A stretch of DNA of 61,984 nt from Candidatus Bipolaricaulota bacterium (GCA_025061735.1 JANXAU010000016.1:1-61984); one strand, 5' to 3'. Shown: positions 24,152 through 32,735, counted from the stretch's first letter. Notes: generated by a model from the sequence alone, not told the origin. Program-made: numbers and translations.

Positions 24152-25219
24152 CTAGTGCCGCGCAAAGCTCATCTTCTCGTCTATCCGGGCGACGGCATGA
24201 GCGATCAGCGTGTAAGCGTTCTCTAGGTCTGCCAGGGAGACGATCTCGCAGGGGCTGTGCATGTAGCGATTGGGGATGGAGACCAGACCCGCGGCGATCC
24301 CCGCGCGGGTCATCTGCATGGCGTAGGCGTCGGTGCCGGTGCCGCGGGGTTCGGCGTGCATTTGATAGGGGATCTGGTGCGCCTGAGCCGTTTCTATCAA
24401 GAGCTGGACGACTTTGTGATTATATGTAGGCCCGCGCGCGATGAGCGGCCCTTGGCCCACTTTGGCGATCCCCAAGCGCTTCTGCTCTTCGGCCATGGTG
24501 GGGAAATCGGTTGCAAAGCCGACGTCAACGGCGATTCCCACCAACGGATCAATCCCGAAGGCGCTGGTGTGCGCCCCGCGCAGCCCCACTTCTTCTTGCA
24601 CGGTAGCGACGATGTGAATTTCGGCTTTGGGGTTGAGCTGGGCCAGCAGTCGTCCAGCTTCTAAGACCGTGAAAGCCCCCGCCTTGTCGTCGAAGCCCCG
24701 CGAGACCACCAGCCCGTTTCTCAGCTCTGCAAAGCCGTAATCGACCACGACGGGATCGCCGATGCGCACGAGCTTCTCGGCTTCGGCTTTGTCTTTGGCT
24801 CCAATGTCAATCCAAAGCTCATCGGTCTTGGTGACCTTGGTGCGCTCTTCTTCTTTGAGCAGGTGAACCGGCTTCTTGCCGATGACGCCCAAGACGCGGC
24901 CCGTCGCGGTGCGAATCCAGACGCGCTGTCCTTGAGCGATCTGGGGGTCCCAGCCGCCGATCTGCCCAAAGTAGAGAAAGCCCTGATCGTCAATGTGTGT
25001 AATCATAAAGCCGATCTCGTCCAGGTGGCCTGCGAGCATCACTCTGGGCTTGCCGCCCTTGTGCACCACCGCGATGACGTTGCCTTGGGTGTCGGTGCGC
25101 ACCTCATCGGCGAACGTCTGGGCTTCGGCGGCCCAGACGTGGGCGGCCTCGTCTTCGTAGCCCGAAGGGCTGATCGTCGCCAGCAGACGCTTGAGAAATT
25201 CCAGCGAGCGGGTCTCCAT
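24152..25219 (-). CDS. M42-family metalloaminopeptidase (tetrahedral aminopeptidase type)
   Basis: The 355-residue enzyme is a large self-assembling, two-metal aminopeptidase that shortens peptides released by proteases. Metal and catalytic residues can be placed: H and D in AGHLDEIGF, D in RGFDDKAG, EE in VQEEVGLRG, D in AVDVGFATD and H in NRYMHSPCE. It has no signal peptide, so it is cytoplasmic. It stands alone, divergent from the beta-helix gene with 139 bases between. M42 enzymes also include glutamyl aminopeptidases and endoglucanase-annotated members; the peptidase role is more likely. Confidence 0.93.
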   Translation of the reverse strand: METRSLEFLKRLLATISPSGYEDEAAHVWAAEAQTFADEVRTDTQGNVIAVVHKGGKPRVMLAGHLDEIGFMITHIDDQGFLYFGQIGGWDPQIAQGQRVWIRTATGRVLGVIGKKPVHLLKEEERTKVTKTDELWIDIGAKDKAEAEKLVRIGDPVVVDYGFAELRNGLVVSRGFDDKAGAFTVLEAGRLLAQLNPKAEIHIVATVQEEVGLRGAHTSAFGIDPLVGIAVDVGFATDFPTMAEEQKRLGIAKVGQGPLIARGPTYNHKVVQLLIETAQAHQIPYQMHAEPRGTGTDAYAMQMTRAGIAAGLVSIPNRYMHSPCEIVSLADLENAYTLIAHAVARIDEKMSFARH

Positions 25220-25358
25220 CGCAAGCCTCCTCAGATCTTCCAGAATATGCTTATTATAGCGCCAACTTCCCGCCGGTGCACCAAAAACTAGCGGGTCGCT
25301 CGCGTGCCCGTGCCAGAGTCGTTATACTAATGACGAAAAGCCTTGAAAGGGGATAAGA
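25220..25358. other. Divergent intergenic region M42 / beta-helix gene
   Basis: The only signal I can see in these 139 bases is a TATACT box (about 25322-25327, plus strand) 32 bases before the beta-helix ATG. It has no good -35 box. No small ORF or RNA is recognisable. Confidence 0.35.
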
Positions 25359-27239
25359 ATGATGCGCAAGATAACGCTCATGGGGTTTATTCTGATCGTA
25401 GGAGGAGGAGTCTTCGGCAGCGGGCAGCCCTGCACGGTCACCGTGCCTGCGAACGAGTCGTTACAGAAAGCGATAGACGCGGCGGCGCCCGGCGCGGTGA
25501 TCTGTCTGGCCAACGGTACTTGGGCAGAGCATATCGCCATCAAGAAGAGCCTGACGCTGCGGGGCGAGGGCAGCGAGAAGACCGTACTGAAAGGAGCGCG
25601 TGAAGGGTATCCGGTCGTTTCGGTCGAGGGCACTGCAGAGATCGAAGTTGTTTTAGAGAATCTCTCTGTAAGTGAGGCCAAGGGGTTCTGTGCCGTTTCG
25701 GAGCCGCAATGGATCTGCGCCGATGGCGTGCAGGCGCGCGGCAAAGCCAAGCTCGCGCTCAAAAATCTGCGACTCTTGGCCAACGGCTGGCGCGGCCTCT
25801 TCGCGCGCGACGAAGCCAGAGTGCAACTTGCCAACACCGTCGTCGTCGGCAACGGCGCTGGGGTCTTCGCTACGGATTCTGCTCACGTCTCTCTTCAGAA
25901 CTCCCAAGTCGTCGCCAACGATGGCGTAGGGGTCTTTGCGGAGAGCACGGCGCACATCGTTATGGCCAACTCTCAGAGCGCGCGCAACAGTTGGCAAGGG
26001 ATGATTGGGGTGGGAAATGCGCAGGTGACGCTTAGCGAAGTTCAGCTCTTGGAGAACGGCTACGATGGCTTGCTCTTAAAAGACTCAGCCAAGGCCGAGG
26101 TGCAGCGCAGCGTCTTTCGTGGTAACAGAAGCTGCGGGATCGAAGTCTTCTCCGAGAGCGTGCAGATCCGGGGCACGCCCAACGCGATGGAGGGCAACGG
26201 CAGCGATCTCTGCGGCTTCGTCCCGGCGACGTTGCGCCAGCCCCTGACTCCCCAAACGACGCGCACCCAGATCGCCGTCCCCCAAGACTTCAAAAATCTC
26301 CAAGAAGCCGTAGATGCGCTCGCGCCCGGCGGGACGATCACGCTCGCCGCGGGCACGTACGAGACGGGCGTGACGCTGTGGAAGCCACTCCGGCTGCGCG
26401 GCGCGGGGAGAACCCAGACGACGCTCAAAGCGCCGACGGGCTATCACGTCATTCTCTCGATCACCGCCGACGCCAAGGAGGTTGTGCTGGAGGGCCTAGG
26501 GATCGTCGGCTCCGCCAGCGATGGGATCGTCGCCTATGGGGAGTCGCGATTCCAAGACATCCAAGTCTCTCAGCACGGGCGCAACGGGATCCATCTGCGA
26601 GGGCGGGCAAACATAACGCTCTCGGACTCTCAAATCGCTGCCAACGTCACGGGCTTAACCGCCGAGAGCGCCTCGCGTCTGGTAGCAGAAAACTCGCAGT
26701 TTGTGCGCAACGTTGGGGTAGGGCTTTCGGTGCGCGGCTCCGCGCAAGCGAGTCTTGTGAATTCCGTCTTCAGCGCCAACGGCGACCACGGCAGCCAGCT
26801 TGAGGGCGCAACGATCACGACTTTTCACAGTTCCGTCCTCTCCGAGAACGGCCGCGGGGGGCTGCTGGTCATGGGATCGGCGCGCGTGAATCTCGTGAAC
26901 TCTCAAGTGACGGCCAACAAGTTTGACGGGGTCTGGGCGCGCGGTTCTTCTTCGGTCGAGATCCGCCAGAGCGCTATTGAGAACAACGGGACGGATCGCA
27001 GTTGCGCCAGAGCCGATCAGTACTGTAACGGTATTGAAGCGTGGGAGCGCGCTCAAGTGAGTATTATAAGCACCAAGATCACGAACAACGCTGACTGGGG
27101 TGTGGCAGCGTATTTGCTCAAGTGCGGCTACGCGACCGATTCGTTCACGGGCAGGCTCACGGTAGATGCCGAGAGCCAAATCGCCAATAACAATAAGACG
27201 GGAAATCACCCCGCGCCGGGGAATCTCTGTCTGCCGTAG
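25359..27239 (+). CDS. Large secreted parallel beta-helix protein, two tandem units
   Basis: The 626-residue protein has a signal peptide (TLMGFILIVGGGVFGSG) and two copies of a NosD/pectin-lyase-like unit. Each unit opens with a cap of the form SLQKAIDAAAPGAVICLANGTW or NLQEAVDALAPGGTITLAAGTY (about residues 32-53 and 312-333). It then runs through 10 or more coils of about 23 residues with NGxxGV-type turns. The tail NHPAPGNLCLP matches the NVCLP tail of the paralogue at 16597. Repeats with Asn ladders suggest an extracellular or periplasmic polysaccharide-binding or -cleaving role. No catalytic residues of lyases can be assigned by eye. Confidence 0.82.
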   Translation: MMRKITLMGFILIVGGGVFGSGQPCTVTVPANESLQKAIDAAAPGAVICLANGTWAEHIAIKKSLTLRGEGSEKTVLKGAREGYPVVSVEGTAEIEVVLENLSVSEAKGFCAVSEPQWICADGVQARGKAKLALKNLRLLANGWRGLFARDEARVQLANTVVVGNGAGVFATDSAHVSLQNSQVVANDGVGVFAESTAHIVMANSQSARNSWQGMIGVGNAQVTLSEVQLLENGYDGLLLKDSAKAEVQRSVFRGNRSCGIEVFSESVQIRGTPNAMEGNGSDLCGFVPATLRQPLTPQTTRTQIAVPQDFKNLQEAVDALAPGGTITLAAGTYETGVTLWKPLRLRGAGRTQTTLKAPTGYHVILSITADAKEVVLEGLGIVGSASDGIVAYGESRFQDIQVSQHGRNGIHLRGRANITLSDSQIAANVTGLTAESASRLVAENSQFVRNVGVGLSVRGSAQASLVNSVFSANGDHGSQLEGATITTFHSSVLSENGRGGLLVMGSARVNLVNSQVTANKFDGVWARGSSSVEIRQSAIENNGTDRSCARADQYCNGIEAWERAQVSIISTKITNNADWGVAAYLLKCGYATDSFTGRLTVDAESQIANNNKTGNHPAPGNLCLP

Positions 27240-27240
27240 T

Positions 27241-27486
27241 TTACGACGGCACGACGATGCGCGTGTCGGTTCGCTCGATCGCCGAGATCGCACCGATCTG
27301 TTGGATGATCGCCGTCAAGAGTTTGGGGTTGGCGGCTTCGACATGGACGATCCCGTCAATGTCGCCGAAGAGCGCGTAGGCTTCTTTGACGCCGGGGATC
27401 GCTCGGATCGCTTCGAGCGTCTCTTGGATCGGCACGGCTTGACCGGGCGTGTGGCGAAATTTTAACAAGACATAGGCGCGGTGCAT
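27241..27486 (-). CDS. Stand-alone RAM (Lrp/AsnC ligand-binding) domain protein
   Basis: The 81-residue protein consists of only the effector-binding domain of Lrp/AsnC regulators: RAYVLLKF, AIRAIPGVKEAYALFGDIDGIVHVEA and a C-terminal strand. It lacks a DNA-binding domain. Such single-domain proteins form decamers and bind amino acids; they may modulate full-length Lrp proteins. It is convergent to the beta-helix gene, only 1 base from its stop. A purine-rich GGAGGTGG precedes the ATG at 27486. Confidence 0.85.
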   Translation of the reverse strand: MHRAYVLLKFRHTPGQAVPIQETLEAIRAIPGVKEAYALFGDIDGIVHVEAANPKLLTAIIQQIGAISAIERTDTRIVVPS

Positions 27487-27573
27487 GAGCCACCTCCGTG
27501 TTGGCTATCTTAGCGCGAGCGCGTGGGCGCTGTCAATACGAATAATATAAGAAGCAAGTGAGGTCGGCCGGAG

Positions 27574-27954
27574 ATGTCTCGTTTAGAGATCCGCCTCTTG
27601 GGAGAGATCGAATTCCGCCGCGATGGGGAGCTGCTCGTATTCCCCACCCAGAAAGTCAAAGAGCTTTTCGCGTATCTTGTCCTCCATCGCGATCATGCGC
27701 ATCCGCGTGCGCTCTTAGCGACTTTACTTTGGCCCGACGCTGATGAAGCGCATGGGCGGGTGAATCTTCGCAAGGTCCTCTCGCTGTTGCGCAAGCTGCT
27801 CGATTCCGACGGGACAGAATGGCTGATCGCTTCCAGCGGGGCCGTGCGGTTCGACGCAAAATCTGGCGATTTCTGGCTCGATCTTGAAGAATTTGAGAGG
27901 CTTCTCACCTCCACCATCGCCTATGCCTATAGACCCACCGCCAGACTGGCCTGA
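27574..27954 (+). CDS. Truncated SARP/BTAD-family regulator (DNA-binding domain only)
   Basis: The 126 residues match the start of SARP-type activators: LEIRLLGEIEFRRDGELLVFPTQKVKELFAYLVLH is the OmpR-like winged helix, followed by LWPDADEAHGRVNLRKVLSLLRK. The family normally continues with a BTAD (TPR-like) domain and sometimes an ATPase, for a total of at least 250 residues. Here the frame ends soon after WLDLEEFERLL, where the BTAD domain should begin. The end overlaps the start of the DUF362 frame. I judge it a 3'-truncated gene, though a short functional DNA-binding protein cannot be excluded. A GGAG-like site lies upstream. Confidence 0.65.
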   Translation: MSRLEIRLLGEIEFRRDGELLVFPTQKVKELFAYLVLHRDHAHPRALLATLLWPDADEAHGRVNLRKVLSLLRKLLDSDGTEWLIASSGAVRFDAKSGDFWLDLEEFERLLTSTIAYAYRPTARLA

Positions 27955-28906
27955 GCTTTACGCAAGCCAATACTTCAAGACCTACATCAACCCGAAGTAC
28001 CAAGCTATACCGCTGCCCCCACCTCCTCAACTTCTGCTGGAGCTTCAAGGTGGGGCCCTCATCGGGATGCTGCGGGCACTGGTGAAGTTCGAGATCATTG
28101 ACAAAGGCGGATGTATACCGCGCGTGGGTGGCCCCGCTCGCTCCTACGATGATGCTCGTGGGCCTTTTCCGCTGGCTCACGCCCCAACCCTCGGGGTCAG
28201 ACTACCACCGGAGTTGCTCGGCAAGCTGAACTGGTTTAACAGCGCTCATCCCTTCCCCGGCTCAACCCACAACGACACGCTCATAGCTTTGATAGAACTG
28301 CTCAAAGAGCACGGAGCAAAGAAGATCACGGTAGCGGACCGCAGCGGCATGGGCGATACCCATCAAGTGATGGAAGCCAAGGGAATCTTCGAATTAGCCC
28401 AAAAGCTGGAGTTTGCAGCCATCCCCATTGACAAGCTGCCCCCAGGAGAGTGGGAGCACGTTGCGCTCCCCCATAGTCATTGCATGGTCGCACGTTACTC
28501 CGTCAAAGACAGCTATGACTATATGATGGAGCTGCACAGCTCGTCCTATCAGCGGGAGATGATCGCCGAGATCAATCTGCTCTATAAGCCCGATCTCATC
28601 GTACTCGACGGCTTAGAAGCATTTGTGACAGGCGGTCCCGAGCGCGGGCAGATCGAAAGACCAGGGGTGATGCTCGCGGCGACCGATCGCGTCGCGCTCG
28701 ATGCCGTTGGCGTAGCAATATTGAGACTCTACAAGACGACGCCCGAAGTGTCGCGTGGGAAGATCTTCGAGCATCCGCAGATCAAGCGCGCCGTAGAACT
28801 AGGGCTTGGGGCGCGCGGGTCTCATGAGATCGAGATCGTCCCCGCGCCCGATGACGACAGCAAAGCATTTGCAAGACAGGTGCGGGAGGTCTTGGATCGG
28901 GGATAA
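27923..28906 (+). CDS. DUF362-type protein, apparently rearranged or degraded
   Basis: The C-terminal two thirds match DUF362: HPFPGSTHNDTLIALIELLKEHGAKKITVADRSG, then MIAEINLLYKPDLIVLDGLEAFVTGGP and MLAATDRVALDAVGVAIL. The N-terminal strand (the GxxVLIKPN region) is missing or replaced by sequence I cannot place. The middle section that usually has LKTHRF...LSLKN seems to be deleted between SHCMVARYSV and the helix at DYMMELHSS. The frame itself is open for 327 residues. It overlaps the truncated SARP gene. It may be a decayed gene that stayed in frame. DUF362 proteins often bind iron-sulfur clusters, but no such cysteines are left here. Confidence 0.6.
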   Translation: MPIDPPPDWPELYASQYFKTYINPKYQAIPLPPPPQLLLELQGGALIGMLRALVKFEIIDKGGCIPRVGGPARSYDDARGPFPLAHAPTLGVRLPPELLGKLNWFNSAHPFPGSTHNDTLIALIELLKEHGAKKITVADRSGMGDTHQVMEAKGIFELAQKLEFAAIPIDKLPPGEWEHVALPHSHCMVARYSVKDSYDYMMELHSSSYQREMIAEINLLYKPDLIVLDGLEAFVTGGPERGQIERPGVMLAATDRVALDAVGVAILRLYKTTPEVSRGKIFEHPQIKRAVELGLGARGSHEIEIVPAPDDDSKAFARQVREVLDRG

Positions 28907-28989
28907 CGAAGAAGTTAGTGATGTCTAAAGCGTGTGACAGAGGATGTCGAGAAAGGAGAAGATCTCGCTGAAGCAGCGATAAGATGAAA

Positions 28990-29829
28990 TTAAAAGAGAT
29001 CTCTCTCGCGCAGCCCCAGGGGCGAAAAGAGCAGAAATTCGAGTCTATCGGTCCCAACGCTCTCGATGGTACGCCGTGCTCCACCGGGCAAGAGCACGAG
29101 CTGCCCAGCTTGAGCTTCTAGCGTCTTCTCTTCTATGGTGATCTTCGCAGACCCACGCATCAGATAGAGAAAGTGCACGCCTCGCTCACTCAGAGTCGCT
29201 CGTTCGCTCACCCGCACCAACGCGACGCTGCCATCACGCCGCGTCCGGCTGAGATACCCCCACTCCCAGCTCGCCTCGTTCGTGTATCGGAGCGCTCGTT
29301 CGCTCCAAGCACTTAAGACGAGCAGTCGCGGGGCCTCCTCGCCCTGAACTTCATGAGGCGGCGTGGCTTCTGGTGCGAGCGAGTTCGGATCCCCCGGAGG
29401 GAGCAGATCAGCGATGACAGCTTGGACTTCGTCGTGGGCGCTGGGCAGCGGCGTGTAAAACGTCAAAAGCTCTAACGGCTCTTGACTGATCGTTCTCAAC
29501 CCCAAGGCCGTCTGACGCGGGACGACCAAGAGATACCCCGGCTCTAATTCGATGGAGCTGCGATGGAGAAATCCCGTGGCGCGTCCGGCCAACACATAGC
29601 TCACGGTGTGCGAATCTTGGTGATAGTGCGAGAGCAGCCGACCCGGCACACGACGATACTCCAACTGCCCTCCCGGCGCGCGGGCCAGCGTCGCCCGCTC
29701 TTGAGGGATTCCCTCCAGCGAGAGCACCATGGCTGCTAACGGAGGAGCCTTGGGAATGGTAACCCACAGATAAGCGAGCAGCCCCCCAAAGAGCGCCAAC
29801 GCGATCCAGACCCACCAGCGCGTGTCCAT
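28990..29829 (-). CDS. Membrane-anchored double-cupin protein
   Basis: The 279-residue protein has an N-terminal membrane helix (WWVWIALALFGGLLAYLWVTI) and two cupin barrels. The first contains SHYHQDSHTVSYVLAGRATGFLH (about 67-89), with metal-binding His residues. The second contains VHFLYLMRGSAKITIEEKTLEAQAGQLVLLPGG near the C-terminus and lacks the usual His pair. The first barrel is thus the likely metal site. The ATG at 29829 is preferred; a TTG at 29865 lies where the divergent promoter of the next gene is. It is divergent from the thiol-hydrolase-like gene. Enzymatic role unknown. Confidence 0.78.
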   Translation of the reverse strand: MDTRWWVWIALALFGGLLAYLWVTIPKAPPLAAMVLSLEGIPQERATLARAPGGQLEYRRVPGRLLSHYHQDSHTVSYVLAGRATGFLHRSSIELEPGYLLVVPRQTALGLRTISQEPLELLTFYTPLPSAHDEVQAVIADLLPPGDPNSLAPEATPPHEVQGEEAPRLLVLSAWSERALRYTNEASWEWGYLSRTRRDGSVALVRVSERATLSERGVHFLYLMRGSAKITIEEKTLEAQAGQLVLLPGGARRTIESVGTDRLEFLLFSPLGLRERDLF

Positions 29830-29869
29830 AAAGCTATTAAACCAAATTCCAAGCCGGTCGCGCAACTTT

Positions 29870-29900
29870 TTGACGATCCTCGCTTGTTATGCTATATAAT
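29870..29900 (+). promoter_or_regulatory. Promoter of the 29914 transcription unit
   Basis: TTGACG (29870-29875) is followed by TATATAAT; TATATA (29893-29898) is at 17-base spacing and TATAAT (29895-29900) at 19. The expected start near 29905 leaves a leader of about 9 bases containing GGAG. Confidence 0.65.
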
Positions 29901-29913
29901 TTAAGATGGAGCT

Positions 29914-30639
29914 ATGAAGCAACCCACTGTGAAAAGACAAGCGAACCGCCGCGCCCAGCTCAAGCGGGTCTTGCTGCTGACGACTCTGTTTGTTCTGACG
30001 ATGGGGTCGTCGGTCAATCTCTACTTTGTGCGGGTCATGGGGGCATGGGAAGAGACGGGCGTCAATCTCTATTTGATCGGTGGGTTCTGGCACGTGGCCC
30101 TAGGCATGGACGATCTGGAGACTCAGACGATCAAAGTCTATGCGTTCGGCGCGGCCGAGCACTATCGCAAGCAATACGTCAATCCCGAGAACTATCAGGG
30201 TCTAGAACGGCTCTTATATTATCTGCGCTTGCTCTTCACGACGCAAGCGGGCAGCATCATCGAGTGGGATATTCTCCAAGAGCCGGGAATGACCCGCGAG
30301 CGCTTTCTCTCTAGTCCTGATCTGAGACTGATCATTCGCATCAGCGTCGAGCAAGCCCAACGCATCCGCCAGACGATCGCTGAATATATCGCGCAGCTTC
30401 AGCCCGATCCCATCTTGAGCAAGCCGTGGCGCAAAGCCTGGTACGGCGAAGCCGTGCCCTACAGCCTCTTTGGCTTTAATTGTGCGACGTTTGTCGCGCG
30501 GTTGCTCTTCGCCGGGGGGGTCTACACCCAAGCGCACATCGTGCACAACGCTCTAGTGCCCAAAGACTGGCGGCTGCCATCGAGTCTGATCAAAGATTAT
30601 CTGAACTCGGATCTGGTGCCGGCGCCCAAGCGCTTTTAA
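29914..30639 (+). CDS. Membrane-anchored protein with a permuted papain-like His...Cys pattern
   Basis: The 241-residue protein has a basic N-terminus and one membrane helix (about 18-40). The outside part contains a conserved-looking WHVALGMDD (about 59-67) and, near the end, FGFNCATFVARLLFAGG (about 188-204). A His in the first half followed by an NC-x-F-x3-L cysteine in the second is the order seen in circularly permuted NlpC/P60-like peptidases (YiiX, LRAT, DUF4105). A thiol hydrolase acting on peptidoglycan or lipid is possible. I rate this as inference from motif order. The next gene (CBS-ACT) starts 26 bases downstream with AGGAGG. Confidence 0.6.
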   Translation: MKQPTVKRQANRRAQLKRVLLLTTLFVLTMGSSVNLYFVRVMGAWEETGVNLYLIGGFWHVALGMDDLETQTIKVYAFGAAEHYRKQYVNPENYQGLERLLYYLRLLFTTQAGSIIEWDILQEPGMTRERFLSSPDLRLIIRISVEQAQRIRQTIAEYIAQLQPDPILSKPWRKAWYGEAVPYSLFGFNCATFVARLLFAGGVYTQAHIVHNALVPKDWRLPSSLIKDYLNSDLVPAPKRF

Positions 30640-30665
30640 ACCACTCGTCAGGAGGAAGATAAGCC

Positions 30666-31334
30666 ATGTTCGTTCGCATGTGGATGACGACGGATCTGGT
30701 GACCGTGCCCCCGGAGACGCCCATTCTCGAAGCCCAAGATATCATGAAACGGCACGGCGTGCGCCGGTTGCCCGTGGTCAACAAGCGCGGCAAATTGCTG
30801 GGGATCGTCACCAAGAGCGACATCCAAGAGGCCGGGCCGTCGGATGCCACAACGCTGAGCATCTGGGAGCTGAACTATCTGCTGGCGCGCACGACGGTGG
30901 AACAGATCATGGTCAAAGCCGAAGATTTAATTACCGTCAGCCCCGACGACCCCATCGAGCGCGCCGCCATGCTGATGCGCAAGCACAAGGTCGGCGGCCT
31001 GCCCGTCGTCGAAGGCAATCAATTAGTGGGGATCATCACCGAGTCCGATATTTTTAAGATCTTGTTGGAGCTGATGGGCGTCTATAAAAAAGGCTCACGG
31101 ATCACGCTAGAGCTAGAAGACCGCCCCGGCGCGCTCGCCGACGCGCTCGAAGTCCTGCGCGAGCACGAAGCCAATGTCCTGAGCATCGTCACGTGCGAAG
31201 AGTGTCGCACGACGCCGGGGCGCGCGGTGGTCGTCATCAAGATTGACGCTTACGATTGGCGCAAGATCGTCAAAGACCTCAAAGAGAAGAAGATCACCGT
31301 GCTCGATGCCCAGAACACCAACGGCTGGGAGTAG
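30666..31334 (+). CDS. CBS-pair plus ACT domain protein (AcuB-like)
   Basis: The 222-residue sensor has two CBS domains (about 1-60 and 75-135: VTVPPETPILEAQDIMKRHGVRRLPVV and LITVSPDDPIERAAMLMRKHKVGGLPVV). A C-terminal ACT domain follows (about 143-222; SRITLELEDRPGALADALEVLREHEANVLSI). CBS pairs bind adenine nucleotides and ACT domains bind amino acids, so it can read both. AcuB is the nearest named relative; its function is not established. A strong Shine-Dalgarno site (AGGAGGA) precedes the ATG. The stop codon lies inside a hairpin shared with the convergent transporter gene. Confidence 0.88.
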   Translation: MFVRMWMTTDLVTVPPETPILEAQDIMKRHGVRRLPVVNKRGKLLGIVTKSDIQEAGPSDATTLSIWELNYLLARTTVEQIMVKAEDLITVSPDDPIERAAMLMRKHKVGGLPVVEGNQLVGIITESDIFKILLELMGVYKKGSRITLELEDRPGALADALEVLREHEANVLSIVTCEECRTTPGRAVVVIKIDAYDWRKIVKDLKEKKITVLDAQNTNGWE

Positions 31335-31359
31335 GAGCACGGAAATGCCGTGCTCCTAC
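31331..31359. terminator. Bidirectional hairpin containing both convergent stop codons
   Basis: GTAGGAGCACGG-AAATG-CCGTGCTCCTAC is a perfect 12-base inverted repeat. The TAG at 31332-31334 ends the CBS-ACT gene, and its mirror (31356-31358, minus strand TAG) ends the transporter gene. There is no T-run on either side, so it may act as a 3'-end stabiliser and not as a classical terminator. Confidence 0.7.
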
Positions 31360-32600
31360 TTCGGGGGCTTGGCGACCAAGATGAGCAGTCCAGCAATAGC
31401 GCTCAAGATCGCGAGGATCGTGAACGCTCCGACCCACGCTCCGGTGGCCGCGCGCACTTGCGCTCCGATGATCGGCCCCAGCACGCCTGCCGCCCCCCAC
31501 GCCGAGAAGACCCAGCCGTAATTGACGCCCAAGTGCTTGGTCCCGTAATAGTCTGCCGTGAACGCCGGCAGCACCGAAAGACTTCCGCCGTAGGCGAAGC
31601 CGATCAGACTGATTCCCAGCGTGTAGAGCGCGAAATCCCGCGCGTTGGGCAGAATGAACAGCAGCGTCACGATGAAGACCGCTTGGGCGAGCAGCGTCCC
31701 TCCGATGCGCCCGATCTTGTCGGAGATGAACCCAAATGCCGGGCGCCCTAAGCCGTTCAGAATAGACATCACGCCCAAGGCCCCCGCGGCCACTGTCGCG
31801 TTCAAGCCCGCCAGCTCTTGGCCCATCGGAACGGCCTGCGAGATCACCATCAGGCCGACGCCAGCCCAGAAGAGAAAGACGATCCAGAGCAGATAAAACT
31901 GAAACGTTCGGGCCATCTGCGAGGGCGGGTAGTCTCGCTGGTCTTTGGAGCCGGGGCCGTTGGCCGGAGGCGTCCAGCCCGCGGGCTTCCATCCCGCGGG
32001 TGGGTTGCGCAAGATCGCTCCGGTAAGCATGACCAACAGTCCAAACGCGACGCCAAACACCGCAAAAGTACCGTAGACGCCGATCTGGGAGATGAGCGCC
32101 GTTCCCAACGGGGCAACAATCAGAGACCCTGCGCCAAACCCCAAGACGGCCAATCCCGTGATGAATCCCCGCATGTCGGGGAACCACTTCACGCACGTCG
32201 CAATGGGAGTGACATAAGCGAAGCCGACGCCCAGCCCGACCAGAACCCCATACGAGAGATAAAGTCCCAGCAGCGACTGCCCCACCTGGCTCGCCAAGAG
32301 AAACCCCGCACCTAAGAGAATCCCTCCGGTGACAGCGACGATCCGCGGCCCGACGCGATCCTGCCAACGCCCCGCGACGATCATCCCCACCGCAAAGAAG
32401 ACCACACAGAGCGTGAAGGGCATCGTTGCCTCTTGGATCGTCCAGCCGTGCAGGCTCATCAACGGGTTTCGGAAGATGCTCCACGCGTAGACGTTGCCCA
32501 ATCCCAATTGCATCAAGACGGCCGCGATGACAAAGAGCCAGCGATTGGGCAGGCGTTCTTCGGGCGTGCTCACGACTGTCGTATTGAGAAAAGTTTTCAT
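31356..32600 (-). CDS. OFA-family major facilitator transporter
   Basis: The 414-residue, 12-helix protein belongs to the oxalate/formate antiporter-like group of MFS carriers, which move small carboxylates. Signatures: GLGNVYAWSIFRNPL in helix 1, the MFS loop FAVGMIVAGRWQDRVGPR (about 70-87) and YGTKHLGVNYGWVFSAWGAAG in the second half. The ATG at 32600 is preferred over an upstream open extension that runs into a palindromic repeat. Acetyl-CoA synthetase follows upstream in the same direction, which points to acetate, pyruvate or another small acid as substrate. Confidence 0.88.
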   Translation of the reverse strand: MKTFLNTTVVSTPEERLPNRWLFVIAAVLMQLGLGNVYAWSIFRNPLMSLHGWTIQEATMPFTLCVVFFAVGMIVAGRWQDRVGPRIVAVTGGILLGAGFLLASQVGQSLLGLYLSYGVLVGLGVGFAYVTPIATCVKWFPDMRGFITGLAVLGFGAGSLIVAPLGTALISQIGVYGTFAVFGVAFGLLVMLTGAILRNPPAGWKPAGWTPPANGPGSKDQRDYPPSQMARTFQFYLLWIVFLFWAGVGLMVISQAVPMGQELAGLNATVAAGALGVMSILNGLGRPAFGFISDKIGRIGGTLLAQAVFIVTLLFILPNARDFALYTLGISLIGFAYGGSLSVLPAFTADYYGTKHLGVNYGWVFSAWGAAGVLGPIIGAQVRAATGAWVGAFTILAILSAIAGLLILVAKPPK

Positions 32601-32643
32601 AGTCTGCTCTTTCTTTAAGACCTCTTCCCGGCTCCCTCCCCCA

Positions 32644-32693
32644 ACCCTCACCCTGCGCCCTCTCCCTAGAAGGGAGAGGGACGGGGTGAGGGT
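32644..32693 (+). repeat. GC-rich palindromic element, copy 2 (acs-OFA gap)
   Basis: ACCCTCACCC...CCCTCTCCCT-AG-AAGGGAGAGGG...GGGGTGAGGGT forms nested inverted arms, as in copies 1 and 3. It lies between the acs stop side and the OFA ATG. Confidence 0.8.
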
Positions 32694-32735
32694 CCTTCCT
32701 CTCGCGTTGGAGAAGAAGGACTGGGAGATGAAGCT

